Assembly: GCA_023386455.1 (NCBI GenBank)
Contig: JAEWJO010000735.1
Coordinates: 1 to 5,612 of the forward strand
DNA length: 5,612 nt
From: Pseudomonadota bacterium
GTDB taxonomy: Bacteria; Myxococcota_A; Polyangia; Haliangiales; Haliangiaceae
Reading direction: 5' to 3'
Part shown: positions 1-5,612 of the stretch, in pieces
Layout of the letters: every line of letters begins with the position of its first letter
How positions within the stretch are numbered: the first letter of the stretch is position 1
Translations under genes and position numbers: made by a program
The notes under the pieces: generated by a model
The model's input: the letters and a program-made list of their open reading frames with translations, nothing else
Database searches by the model: none
Told to the model about the DNA's origin: nothing

Positions 1-327
1 CCGTCGGTGATCGACGCCGCGCTCGGACTCGACGTCGAGGCGGTGCTGATGGAGGGCTACCGGCGCGTCGACGAGTGGCACCTCATCGAGCGTGCGATCG
101 ACAACTTCGACGTCGTGTTCCTGCGCAACGAGGACTCGGTCGCGCAGATGGGCCGCGGCCGGCTGACGCGCGAGGAGCTCGCCGTGCTCGAGCTCGTCAA
201 CGGCAAGAACACCGTGAAGGACATCATCCGCAAGTCGCGGATGGGCAGCTTCGAGGTGAGCAAGATGCTGTACCGGCTGCTCTCGATCAAGCTCGTGCGT
301 CGCCGCGTGCTGCCGGTCGCCGTCTGA
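1..327 (+). CDS. DUF4388/PATAN-type protein, C-terminal part (5' end outside window)
   Basis: The reading frame is open from the first base, so the 108 residues seen are probably the end of a longer protein; the GTG at position 7 could be a start but has no ribosome binding site visible before it. Visible residues 8-30 form a helical segment ending in RRVDEWHLIE, followed by a short strand (DVVFLRNED). This resembles the end of the DUF4388 (PATAN) domain common in myxobacterial signalling and gliding-related proteins. Residues about 55-98 look like a winged helix: LTREELAVLELVNGKNTV, then a helix-turn-helix-like run (DIIRKSRMGSFEVSKMLYRLL) and a basic end (KLVRRR). In known proteins of this layout the C-terminal part often follows a receiver or another N-terminal domain, which cannot be seen here. 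The assignment rests on motif resemblance. The partner or DNA target is unknown. The next gene starts 17 bp after its stop codon. Confidence 0.72.
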   Translation, partial: PSVIDAALGLDVEAVLMEGYRRVDEWHLIERAIDNFDVVFLRNEDSVAQMGRGRLTREELAVLELVNGKNTVKDIIRKSRMGSFEVSKMLYRLLSIKLVRRRVLPVAV

Positions 328-344
328 ACGGCTACAGTCGCGGC

Positions 345-656
345 ATGCGATACGCGCTAGCCTTGATGTTCGTCGTCGCGTGCGGCGGCAAGTCCACTCC
401 TCCGACCTCGGAGACCGCACCGCCGGCGACCGGCAGCGGCGACACGACGCCGGCGGCGGGCGAGTGCGTGAAGGGCGGCTGCAGCGGAACGGTGTGCAGC
501 GAGCCCGACAAGCAGGTGATGACGACGTGCGAGTACCGCGCGGAGTACGCGTGCTACGCGTCCGCGACGTGCGAGCGCCAGGCGGACGGCGCGTGCGGCT
601 GGACGCAGACGCCGGATCTGGCGGCGTGTCTCGCGAACCCACCGCCGATGCAGTGA
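345..656 (+). CDS. Eight-cysteine-cluster lipoprotein (103 aa)
   Basis: A short exported protein. The N-terminus MRYALALMFVVAC is a minimal signal peptide ending in a lipobox-like VVAC, so Cys13 should be lipidated and tether the protein to a membrane. Residues 14-40 are a low-complexity Thr/Pro/Gly/Ser/Ala linker. The rest is a compact domain with exactly eight cysteines (41, 46, 51, 62, 70, 76, 84, 95) and the motifs KGGCSGTVC, ACYASATC and GACGW, which match my memory of the eight-cysteine-cluster domain of myxobacterial and other proteobacterial envelope proteins. Four disulfides are likely outside the cytosol. Function is unknown. The ATG at 345 is chosen because it is the start that gives the signal peptide; the same frame is open further upstream but there overlaps the preceding gene and reads as Arg-rich shadow. 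No Shine-Dalgarno sequence precedes it; a TACAGT hexamer lies 6 bp before the ATG. Its stop codon is 4 bp from the stop codon of the convergent neighbour. Confidence 0.85.
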   Translation: MRYALALMFVVACGGKSTPPTSETAPPATGSGDTTPAAGECVKGGCSGTVCSEPDKQVMTTCEYRAEYACYASATCERQADGACGWTQTPDLAACLANPPPMQ

Positions 657-664
657 CGCGTCAC
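653..664. repeat. 12-bp perfect palindrome holding both convergent stop codons
   Basis: GTGACGCGTCAC equals its own reverse complement. The TGA of the + strand lipoprotein gene (654-656) and the TGA of the - strand small gene (661-663) are its two symmetric halves. The flanking bases (652 A, 665 G) do not extend the symmetry. There is no T-tract on either side, so it does not look like an ordinary intrinsic terminator. Confidence 0.9.
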
Positions 665-966
665 GCGAGGTGCTCGACGAGCTCCTTGCACGCGTCGCGC
701 AGCACCGGCTCGTGGCGCGTGAGGTAGTCGGCGCGCCAGCGATCCTTCTCGCGCAGCTGCAGCGGGCCGAACGAGGCCCTCGTCTCGGCAGTCGGCAGAT
801 GATCGGTCTCCGCCTCGATCGCGACGATCAACAGCAGCGCCGGCAGGCGCCGCGCCCGCCCCGCGAGCGTCCGCTGGTGGCGAACGATCGCCCGGCATCC
901 TTCGATGGGGTCGATCTCGCGCGCGAGGATCTGCCGCGCGAGCGCCACGATCTCGTGCACCGCCAT
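661..966 (-). CDS. Conserved small protein of unknown function (101 aa, ETDHLP motif)
   Basis: A soluble, mostly helical protein with no signal peptide or membrane segment, so it should be cytosolic. Residues 1-30 form an amphipathic start with REIDPIEGCRAIVRHQ. The middle has a hydrophobic stretch (LPALLLIVAIEAETDHLPTAE), and the end is a charged helix (LREKDRWRADYLTRH...LRDACKELVEHL). The pattern DPIEGCR, then (E/S)ETDHLP, then a charged C-terminal helix recalls a family of short uncharacterised bacterial proteins, but I cannot name the family and assign no function. The ATG at 964-966 lies 21 bp after the stop codon of the metalloprotease gene, which suggests co-transcription. No good ribosome binding site is visible in that gap. 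The + strand is also open here, but its product is Arg/Ala-rich and has no recognisable domain, whereas this frame gives a balanced protein with plausible secondary structure. Confidence 0.75.
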   Translation of the reverse strand: MAVHEIVALARQILAREIDPIEGCRAIVRHQRTLAGRARRLPALLLIVAIEAETDHLPTAETRASFGPLQLREKDRWRADYLTRHEPVLRDACKELVEHLA

Positions 967-987
967 ACGGCTGCGGCAGGCTCGGAG

Positions 988-3819
988 TTACGCGCGGCGG
1001 CGGCGGCGGCGGCGGATGACGAGGCCGATGGTGAGGAACGACAGCGCGAACGCGCCCGCCGGGTTCGTCCCGGCGCTGCAGCAGCCGCCCTCGTCACCAC
1101 CCTCGCCTTCGGCACCGCACGTCGCCGAGCAGCCATCGCCATCGGCGGTGTTGCCGTCGTCGCAGGTCTCGCCCTCGTCGAGGTTGTTGTTGCCGCACGT
1201 CGACGACGGCGGGCCCGGGATGACGAGGCAGACGTCATCCATCGTCCAGCCGCCGAACTGCAGGCCCTGATCGCTCTCGAGGCCGAACTTCAGCTTGATC
1301 TTGCCGGTCGAGGTCTGCGCGCTGAGGTCGACGTCCTGGAACCGCCACTCCTTGTCGGTGTGGCTGATGCCGGCGGAGTTCTGGCTCGCCGAGGCGTGGT
1401 TCGTCCACACGATGTTGTCGTTCGCGCTGATCGTCGCCGGGTCGAACACGGCGTCCTCGACGTTGAGCCAGCGCCAGTACTGCAGGCGGACGGTGGTGTG
1501 GCCCTGAAGATCGATCTCGGGCGACTCGATGTACTGCATCGTCCGCGAGCGATAGAGACCGTCCATGTTGCCGGTCGTGCCGAGGTCGATGCCGAGGACA
1601 CCGGTGCCGCCGTGCGCCGCCGTCGGATCACCACCGACGCCCATCGGCGTGCCGGCTTCCCACTCGACGCGACCCGCGGTGCCGCTCGGGACCCAGTCGC
1701 CAAGACCGCTCTCGAAGTCCGCGCACCAGATGTTCTCGACGTTGCCGGCGTAGAACTGGTAGTCGGGGTCGGCGGGGTTCTGCGGGTACGTGATCGTCGA
1801 GCCGTCGGACAGCTTCAGCGTGACGTGATAGAGGACGACCGTGTTGTCGGGCTGCGTCGGGATGTTGCCCGACCACACCTCGCCCGCCGCGGCGAGGTCG
1901 ACGTTGCCGCCGGTGCCGCCGGTCGGCTTCCAGGTGAGCGTGCCGCCCGTGACGCTCGGCGGCGGACACTCGCTCGCCGCCGACGGCGTGGGCGCCGTGA
2001 TCGAGATCTTGTAGCCCGCGCGAACCGGCGGCTCGACGCCGAGCGTCGCCGCGGGATCGACGAGACCGTGGCGGCCGAACGCCTCGGCGATCGCGCACTG
2101 GTTCGGGGTGCCGTTCGCGAGGTTGCCGTCGTCATCGTCGACGATCAGCACCTCGGCGTACGCCGACGGGATGTCCGTCGCGCGCTGGAGGACACCGAAG
2201 TAGAGCGCGAGGAACTTCTCGAAGCCGGCCTGCGCGCCGAGCTTGGTCTCGAGGTTCGTGCGGAGGTCCCACAGGGCCTCGCCGATGATCTCGCCCTCGT
2301 TGTGCGGCTCGCCGTCCGCGTCGTCGGGCCACTTCTTCTCGATGCCGACGGGATCGAGATCGCGGAGTGCCTCGTCGCTGCGGAAGAACCCGCGGCCCAT
2401 GCCGTGGTCGTTCGTGATCGAGGCGGCGAGCGTGTCGGCGAGACCTTCACTGAGCGAGGGGTCGAACGCGCCGAGGCCGGCGATGACCGACTGGGCGTGA
2501 ACCGAGTGACCGAGCTCGTGATAGACGACGTCGGTGATGCGGCCCGTGTTCTCGCACTGGGCGTTGCCCTTGTAGAAGTGGATGTCGTTGCCGCTCGAGA
2601 CCGCGTTGCACGTCTGGTTCTCGTTGACGAACACCGGGATCTGACCGTCGAGCCACGTGAGCAGCTGCTGGCTCGCCGGCAGGCGCGTGCGCGCGAACTG
2701 CTTGCCGGTGCTCGTCGCGACGAATGCGATCAGCTGCGCATCGGCGAGCTCGTCGCTCGCCTGGCTCCAGGTGACGGACATGTTCGGCGCGAGCGACAGC
2801 GACGCCGTCGCGAGCGTGCCCGCGCGGTTCGTGACCTTGACCCTCGGGCCGATGAGGCCGGGCGCGACGGTGACCGTCGACGTATCGGCCCACGTGATCG
2901 TGCCGTCGAGCAGCGACGTCACCGGGGTCGCCGCGGCGGCGCCGACGGCGAGCTGGTGCGTCGCCTCGGGCGCGGGCTTCGGGCTGCGCGCGCCGAGCGG
3001 GTAGCGCTCGGGGGTGTCGAACAGGACCTTGCCGGACGCGAACATCAGCGTCGAGCGGCGCGCGATCGGCGTCGCGGTCGTCGCGTCGAGCCACACCTCC
3101 CAGGCACCGACCTCGCGCGAGGCCTCGACCGTCACCGTGTCGGCGACGTGATACGAGATCGACGGCGCGTGCGCGGCGCCGCGTGGGTGGACGATCGGCA
3201 CGATCACGCGCTTGCCGTGCTCCTTGACGTCGACGAGGTGGCCGTCTTGCGCGAGGAAGCTCTTCGCGGCCGACGCGAGCTGCGCCGGCGGCAGGTTGCC
3301 ACCCGCCGCGCGGATGTGCGCCGCGACGTTCGGGATCGCGGTCGACGCGATCGAGACGAGGCGGTCGTGCGAGAACGTGAACGCGACGGCCGAGCCGACG
3401 ACGCGCAGGCCGAGCGCGTTCTGCGCGAACGTGACGGTGCGCAGCGAGCCGGTGAGGTCGTTCGCGAGCAGCGTGAAGTCGCTGACGTCGCTGCCGGGCG
3501 CGAGCAGCTTCAGGTGATCCGCGAGGAACTGGCGCGCGGTCGTCTCCGCGGTGGCGGCATTGCCGCTCGCACCGGGCGCCGCGAGCGGCTCGCCCCACAG
3601 GCGCAGCGGCACGTCGGTGTCGCGATCCCAGATCACGCGCCAGCTCGGCAGGCCGGCGAGCGCACCCTGTGGAGCGCGCCAGGTGACATCACGGTGCAGG
3701 CGCGCGGCGCGTCCGTTCGTGACGGTCGTTTCAGCGCCCTTGTGCGGCGCGAAGGCGTTACCGGTCTGGCTGAAACCGGCAGCGAGCGTGGCGGTGATCG
3801 CGAGGGTACGAATGCGCAT
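988..3819 (-). CDS. Secreted zinc metalloprotease (M36/M4-like gluzincin) with MYXO-CTERM-like tail
   Basis: Predicted secreted endopeptidase of 943 residues, made as a proenzyme. A signal peptide ends near residue 24 (NAFA before PHKG). Residues about 90-260 form an FTP/PepSY-type propeptide (TVTFAQNALGLRVVGSAVAF, then AWEVWLDATT), which in M4 and M36 proteases chaperones folding and inhibits until removed. The catalytic domain, about 320-595, has H434-E-L-G-H438 with SEGLAD supplying the third zinc ligand, Glu458, 20 residues on as in thermolysin. HNEGEIIGEALWDL (506-519) and DGNLANGTPNQCAI fit fungalysin-like M36 enzymes. Next come a beta-rich domain (about 600-695), a jelly-roll or MAM-like domain (DFESGLGDW at 701-709 to GGWTMDDVCLV at 857), a four-cysteine myxobacterial disulfide repeat (Cys875, 886, 897, 901), and the tail GGCCSAG, a hydrophobic segment and seven Arg. 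The start is fixed by GGGAGG 5 bases upstream. All expected active-site residues are present. The exact MEROPS family and the substrate are uncertain. Confidence 0.93.
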   Translation of the reverse strand: MRIRTLAITATLAAGFSQTGNAFAPHKGAETTVTNGRAARLHRDVTWRAPQGALAGLPSWRVIWDRDTDVPLRLWGEPLAAPGASGNAATAETTARQFLADHLKLLAPGSDVSDFTLLANDLTGSLRTVTFAQNALGLRVVGSAVAFTFSHDRLVSIASTAIPNVAAHIRAAGGNLPPAQLASAAKSFLAQDGHLVDVKEHGKRVIVPIVHPRGAAHAPSISYHVADTVTVEASREVGAWEVWLDATTATPIARRSTLMFASGKVLFDTPERYPLGARSPKPAPEATHQLAVGAAAATPVTSLLDGTITWADTSTVTVAPGLIGPRVKVTNRAGTLATASLSLAPNMSVTWSQASDELADAQLIAFVATSTGKQFARTRLPASQQLLTWLDGQIPVFVNENQTCNAVSSGNDIHFYKGNAQCENTGRITDVVYHELGHSVHAQSVIAGLGAFDPSLSEGLADTLAASITNDHGMGRGFFRSDEALRDLDPVGIEKKWPDDADGEPHNEGEIIGEALWDLRTNLETKLGAQAGFEKFLALYFGVLQRATDIPSAYAEVLIVDDDDGNLANGTPNQCAIAEAFGRHGLVDPAATLGVEPPVRAGYKISITAPTPSAASECPPPSVTGGTLTWKPTGGTGGNVDLAAAGEVWSGNIPTQPDNTVVLYHVTLKLSDGSTITYPQNPADPDYQFYAGNVENIWCADFESGLGDWVPSGTAGRVEWEAGTPMGVGGDPTAAHGGTGVLGIDLGTTGNMDGLYRSRTMQYIESPEIDLQGHTTVRLQYWRWLNVEDAVFDPATISANDNIVWTNHASASQNSAGISHTDKEWRFQDVDLSAQTSTGKIKLKFGLESDQGLQFGGWTMDDVCLVIPGPPSSTCGNNNLDEGETCDDGNTADGDGCSATCGAEGEGGDEGGCCSAGTNPAGAFALSFLTIGLVIRRRRRRRA
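994..1015. repeat. Trinucleotide tract (pure CGC codons) coding the Arg anchor
   Basis: A perfect 3-base periodicity of 22 nt. Read on the - strand it is seven identical CGC codons, Arg936 to Arg942 of the metalloprotease, just after the hydrophobic tail segment. Slippage would change the number of arginines without shifting the frame. Confidence 0.9.
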
Positions 3820-3971
3820 GGAAGCCTCCCAGAAGCGGGGCCATCAGACACGACGCGCCTCGATCCTCCAACGCGGGTGGCATGACATCCGCCATCGACG
3901 ATGAGACCAGCGGTCGACATCTCTCAGAGGCGCCCGCACCTCACGCGTTCCGGGCGCGACCGTGCGTCGCG
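3820..3971. other. Intergenic region between ribF and the metalloprotease gene
   Basis: This is the longest gap in the window (152 bp), and both flanking genes read leftward. It must hold the promoter of the protease unit unless that unit is transcribed through from ribF. I see the protease Shine-Dalgarno sequence at 3825-3830. There is also a weak hairpin at 3927-3942 (stem GAGGTG/CGCCTC on the - strand, four-base loop, one G-T pair) with no T-tract after it. No riboswitch-like conserved structure, repeat or convincing small gene is visible. Confidence 0.6.
3825..3830 (-). promoter_or_regulatory. Shine-Dalgarno sequence of the metalloprotease gene
   Basis: On the - strand the sequence is GGGAGG, followed by the spacer CTTCC and then ATG. 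The 5-base spacing and near-consensus match decide the start at 3819. It is the only strong ribosome binding site in the window; the other three genes with visible starts have none of comparable quality. Confidence 0.85.
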
Positions 3972-4901
3972 TCAGCCCGCTGCCAGGATGCGGCGCGCTG
4001 CGTCGATATCGAGGCGGATCTGCGCGAGCAGCGCGTCGACCGAGTCGAACTTCGCCTCGTCGCGCAGGTGCTCGACGAAGGCGGTTCGCACGCGGCGATC
4101 GTAGAAGTCTCCGCCTCCCTCGAGCACGTGGACCTCGAGGACGAGGCCGCCGCCCTCGACAAACGTCGGGTTCGTTCCGAGGCTCGCCACCGCCGGCAGC
4201 GGGGGGCCGCCCTCGACCGAGAGCGTCACGGCGTAGATGCCCGCGCGGATCGGCAGCTCGGCATCCGGCCGGATGTTCGCGGTCGGGATGCCGATCTCGC
4301 GGCCTCGCTTGGCACCGTGGACGACGACGCCATCGACGTCCCAGCGGCGGCCGAGCATGCGGTTCGCCCCCGGCAGATCGCCGTCGCGCAAGAACGTACG
4401 AATTCGCGTGGACGACGCGATCTCGCCGCCGCACTGGACGGCCGGGACGATGCTGACCTCGATCCCGGCGCGGCCGCCGTGCTGGCGCAGCGCCTCGGTC
4501 GTCCCGGTACGGCCCTGGCCGTACGTGAAGTCGTAGCCGACGACGATCGCGCGCGCCGAGAGTGCGTGGATCAGGATGTCATCGACGAATGCGTGCGGCG
4601 CCTTCGCCGCGAGGTCGCGCGTGAACGGCTCGATGACGACCGTGTCGGCACCGGCCTCGCCGAGCAGCTCGATCCGGCGCGACAGCGACGCGATCACCGG
4701 CGGACACTTGCCGGCGAACAGCGTCGACGGGTGCGGATCGAACGTCAGCGCGACGGTGCGGCAATCGTGCGCGGACGCGAGCTCGCGTGCCCGCGCGATC
4801 AGCGCGCGATGGCCGAGGTGAACGCCATCGAAGTTGCCGATCGCGATTGCCGCGCCATTTCGCCAGGGCGGGACGCTCTCGTGTCCGCGAACGACATCCA
4901 T
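3972..4901 (-). CDS. ribF: Bifunctional riboflavin kinase / FAD synthetase RibF
   Basis: Cytosolic enzyme that phosphorylates riboflavin to FMN with ATP and then adenylates FMN to FAD. At 309 residues it has the usual family length and both modules. The N-terminal nucleotidyltransferase module (FAD synthetase) shows GNFDGVHLGH at 22-31, TFDPHP at 53-58, GYDFTYG at 122-128 and SSTRIR at 163-168, the standard nucleotide-binding motifs of the family. The C-terminal flavokinase module has GRRWDVDGVV (184-193), KRGREIGIPTANI at 198-210 with the PTAN motif that binds Mg-ATP, SLGTNPTF (240-247), and LEVHVLE with Glu256 as the likely catalytic base, then LRDEAKFDSVDALLAQI near the end. No key residue is missing. 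The ATG at 4901 is 21 bp after the stop codon of the upstream membrane protein gene and in the same frame; an operon is likely. The start has no clear Shine-Dalgarno sequence. No FMN riboswitch is visible in the short leader. Confidence 0.97.
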   Translation of the reverse strand: MDVVRGHESVPPWRNGAAIAIGNFDGVHLGHRALIARARELASAHDCRTVALTFDPHPSTLFAGKCPPVIASLSRRIELLGEAGADTVVIEPFTRDLAAKAPHAFVDDILIHALSARAIVVGYDFTYGQGRTGTTEALRQHGGRAGIEVSIVPAVQCGGEIASSTRIRTFLRDGDLPGANRMLGRRWDVDGVVVHGAKRGREIGIPTANIRPDAELPIRAGIYAVTLSVEGGPPLPAVASLGTNPTFVEGGGLVLEVHVLEGGGDFYDRRVRTAFVEHLRDEAKFDSVDALLAQIRLDIDAARRILAAG

Positions 4902-4922
4902 CGCGACCGAACCATAGCGCGT

Positions 4923-5612
4923 TCAGAGTCCGGCGAGGGCGAGCGCGGGCGCGACGACGAGCATGAATCCGACCGTGCCACCGACGAACGCCTGCCCTGC
5001 CGGCCAGCGGACCATCGTCGTCAGGCGCGAGATCGCGACACCGGCACCGAGCGCTCCCGCGATCGGCGTCGCCGTGCCGAGCTGGCCGGTGACGAGATCG
5101 ACCGCGATCGCACCGGCAACGACGCCGACGACGCTCGAGGCCGCGAACCTCCCGCGCGTCGCGCAGGTCGCGATCCCGGCGAGCGCGGCGACCGCGCTGA
5201 TCGGACCGAGCAGATCGCCGGCGCGCGCCAGCACGTCGGGGATCGCGGCGTGCTCCTGCGTCCGTGCCGTCCACGCGACCCAGAGGTCCGCGATCATGCC
5301 GTCGGTCGCGAGCGCGGCGACGACGGCGAGGCCGATGCCGAGCATGCCGGCGATCGGCAGCGCGACCGAGCCGCGTGGCTGCGGCCACGGACCGCGTAGG
5401 AAGCGGATGCCGGCGATCGCGGGCAGCGCGATGAAGCTCGGATCGAGGCCGCCCGCGACGAGCGACGCACCGACCGCGGGGAGCGGCGACCAGCTCGGCG
5501 GCATCGGCCTCGCGAGCTCGGCGATCGCGAACATCGCGGCAGCACCCGCGAGCGCGGCGCGCGCGAGGTCGGGCGCGTGCGTCTCGAGGACGGCGATCAC
5601 CCCGAGCAGCGC
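4923..5612 (-). CDS. Multi-pass membrane protein of unknown function (start outside window)
   Basis: The 229 residues seen are the C-terminal part of an integral membrane protein; the frame stays open to the window edge. A GTG at 5598-5600 could be a start, but the frame continues upstream of it as ALLG and no ribosome binding site can be judged. I count about seven hydrophobic segments, rich in Ala, Gly, Val and Leu: roughly residues 17-35, 44-72 (perhaps a hairpin), 82-103, 132-152, 157-176, 179-197 and 207-227. Loops are short. The most polar stretch is about 104-131 (DGMIADLWVAWTARTQEHAAIPDV). No family motif is recognisable, and transport, enzyme or scaffold roles cannot be separated. 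Its position 21 bp upstream of ribF suggests co-transcription, but a riboflavin transporter role would be a guess, since none of the known riboflavin transporter signatures was recognised. Confidence 0.75.
   Translation of the reverse strand, partial: ALLGVIAVLETHAPDLARAALAGAAAMFAIAELARPMPPSWSPLPAVGASLVAGGLDPSFIALPAIAGIRFLRGPWPQPRGSVALPIAGMLGIGLAVVAALATDGMIADLWVAWTARTQEHAAIPDVLARAGDLLGPISAVAALAGIATCATRGRFAASSVVGVVAGAIAVDLVTGQLGTATPIAGALGAGVAISRLTTMVRWPAGQAFVGGTVGFMLVVAPALALAGL

Noticed and set aside
2447..3598. A 383-codon - strand frame inside the metalloprotease gene
   Set aside because: It is an Arg/Ala-rich out-of-frame shadow of the protease, covering its propeptide and catalytic coding region; no domain or ribosome binding site is visible.
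3843..3871. Possible sigma-70-like promoter for the protease (TTGGAG, 17 bp, TCTGAT on the - strand)
   Set aside because: Only 3 of 6 and 4 of 6 consensus matches; chance matches this good are expected, and the host sigma preferences are unknown.
670..3885. A + strand open frame of 1071 codons opposite the metalloprotease and the small gene
   Set aside because: Its codons are in exact register with the sense codons, so a stop would need TTA, CTA or TCA in the sense genes, codons that are rare at this GC content. The product is Arg/Ala/Asp-rich with no domain, while the opposite strand codes a complete protease with catalytic motifs.
3927..3942. Hairpin after ribF as an intrinsic terminator
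   Set aside because: The stem is only six pairs including one G-T, and no T-tract follows on the - strand.
4902..4922. Two identical 21-bp in-frame gaps (here and 967-987) as a sign of stop-codon read-through fusions
   Set aside because: The gap sequences are unrelated, the stop codons differ (TGA and TAA), and no read-through context or structure is seen; the equal length is probably chance.
3882..5399. A + strand open frame of 505 codons opposite ribF and the membrane protein gene
   Set aside because: It shows the same register effect. The product is low-complexity Arg/Asp-rich sequence, and ribF on the other strand has every family motif.

Overview
The window is very GC-rich, gene-dense DNA. 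It most likely comes from the chromosome of a myxobacterium or a close relative (Myxococcota, formerly Deltaproteobacteria). Four things point there. A secreted protease ends in a myxobacterial four-cysteine disulfide repeat followed by a MYXO-CTERM-like tail (Cys-Cys, hydrophobic stretch, seven arginines). The first gene has the C-terminal layout of a DUF4388/PATAN protein. There is a short eight-cysteine lipoprotein. Codon third positions are almost all G or C. The genus cannot be named from this window.

Layout: six genes, two cut by the window edges. On the + strand are the C-terminus of a DUF4388-like protein (1-327) and an eight-cysteine-cluster lipoprotein (345-656). On the - strand, read from right to left, are a multi-pass membrane protein whose start lies outside the window (4923-5612), the bifunctional riboflavin kinase/FAD synthetase RibF (3972-4901), a 943-residue secreted zinc metalloprotease (988-3819) and a 101-residue conserved protein of unknown function (661-966). 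The two strands converge at 656/661, where both stop codons sit inside one 12-bp perfect palindrome. No stretch over 300 bases lacks a gene. The largest gap is 152 bases (3820-3971) between ribF and the protease; it holds the protease's strong Shine-Dalgarno sequence and no convincing terminator.

How the genes work together: ribF (FMN and FAD synthesis in the cytosol) and the membrane protein gene are 21 bp apart and probably co-transcribed. The protease and the small protein are also 21 bp apart and probably form a second unit. The protease looks like a complete secreted gluzincin: signal peptide, FTP/PepSY-type propeptide, HELGH catalytic domain with a downstream glutamate ligand, two beta-rich accessory domains, disulfide repeat, and a C-terminal sorting and anchoring tail. 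No functional link between ribF and the protease is visible.

I found no CRISPR array, tRNA, rRNA, insertion sequence, phage gene or recognisable defence system, and nothing that clearly is a new biological system. The points most worth a second look are the Cys-Cys form of the sorting tail and its pure CGC arginine tract, the eight-cysteine lipoprotein, the small protein following the protease, possible leaderless starts at two genes, and the palindromic convergent stops.
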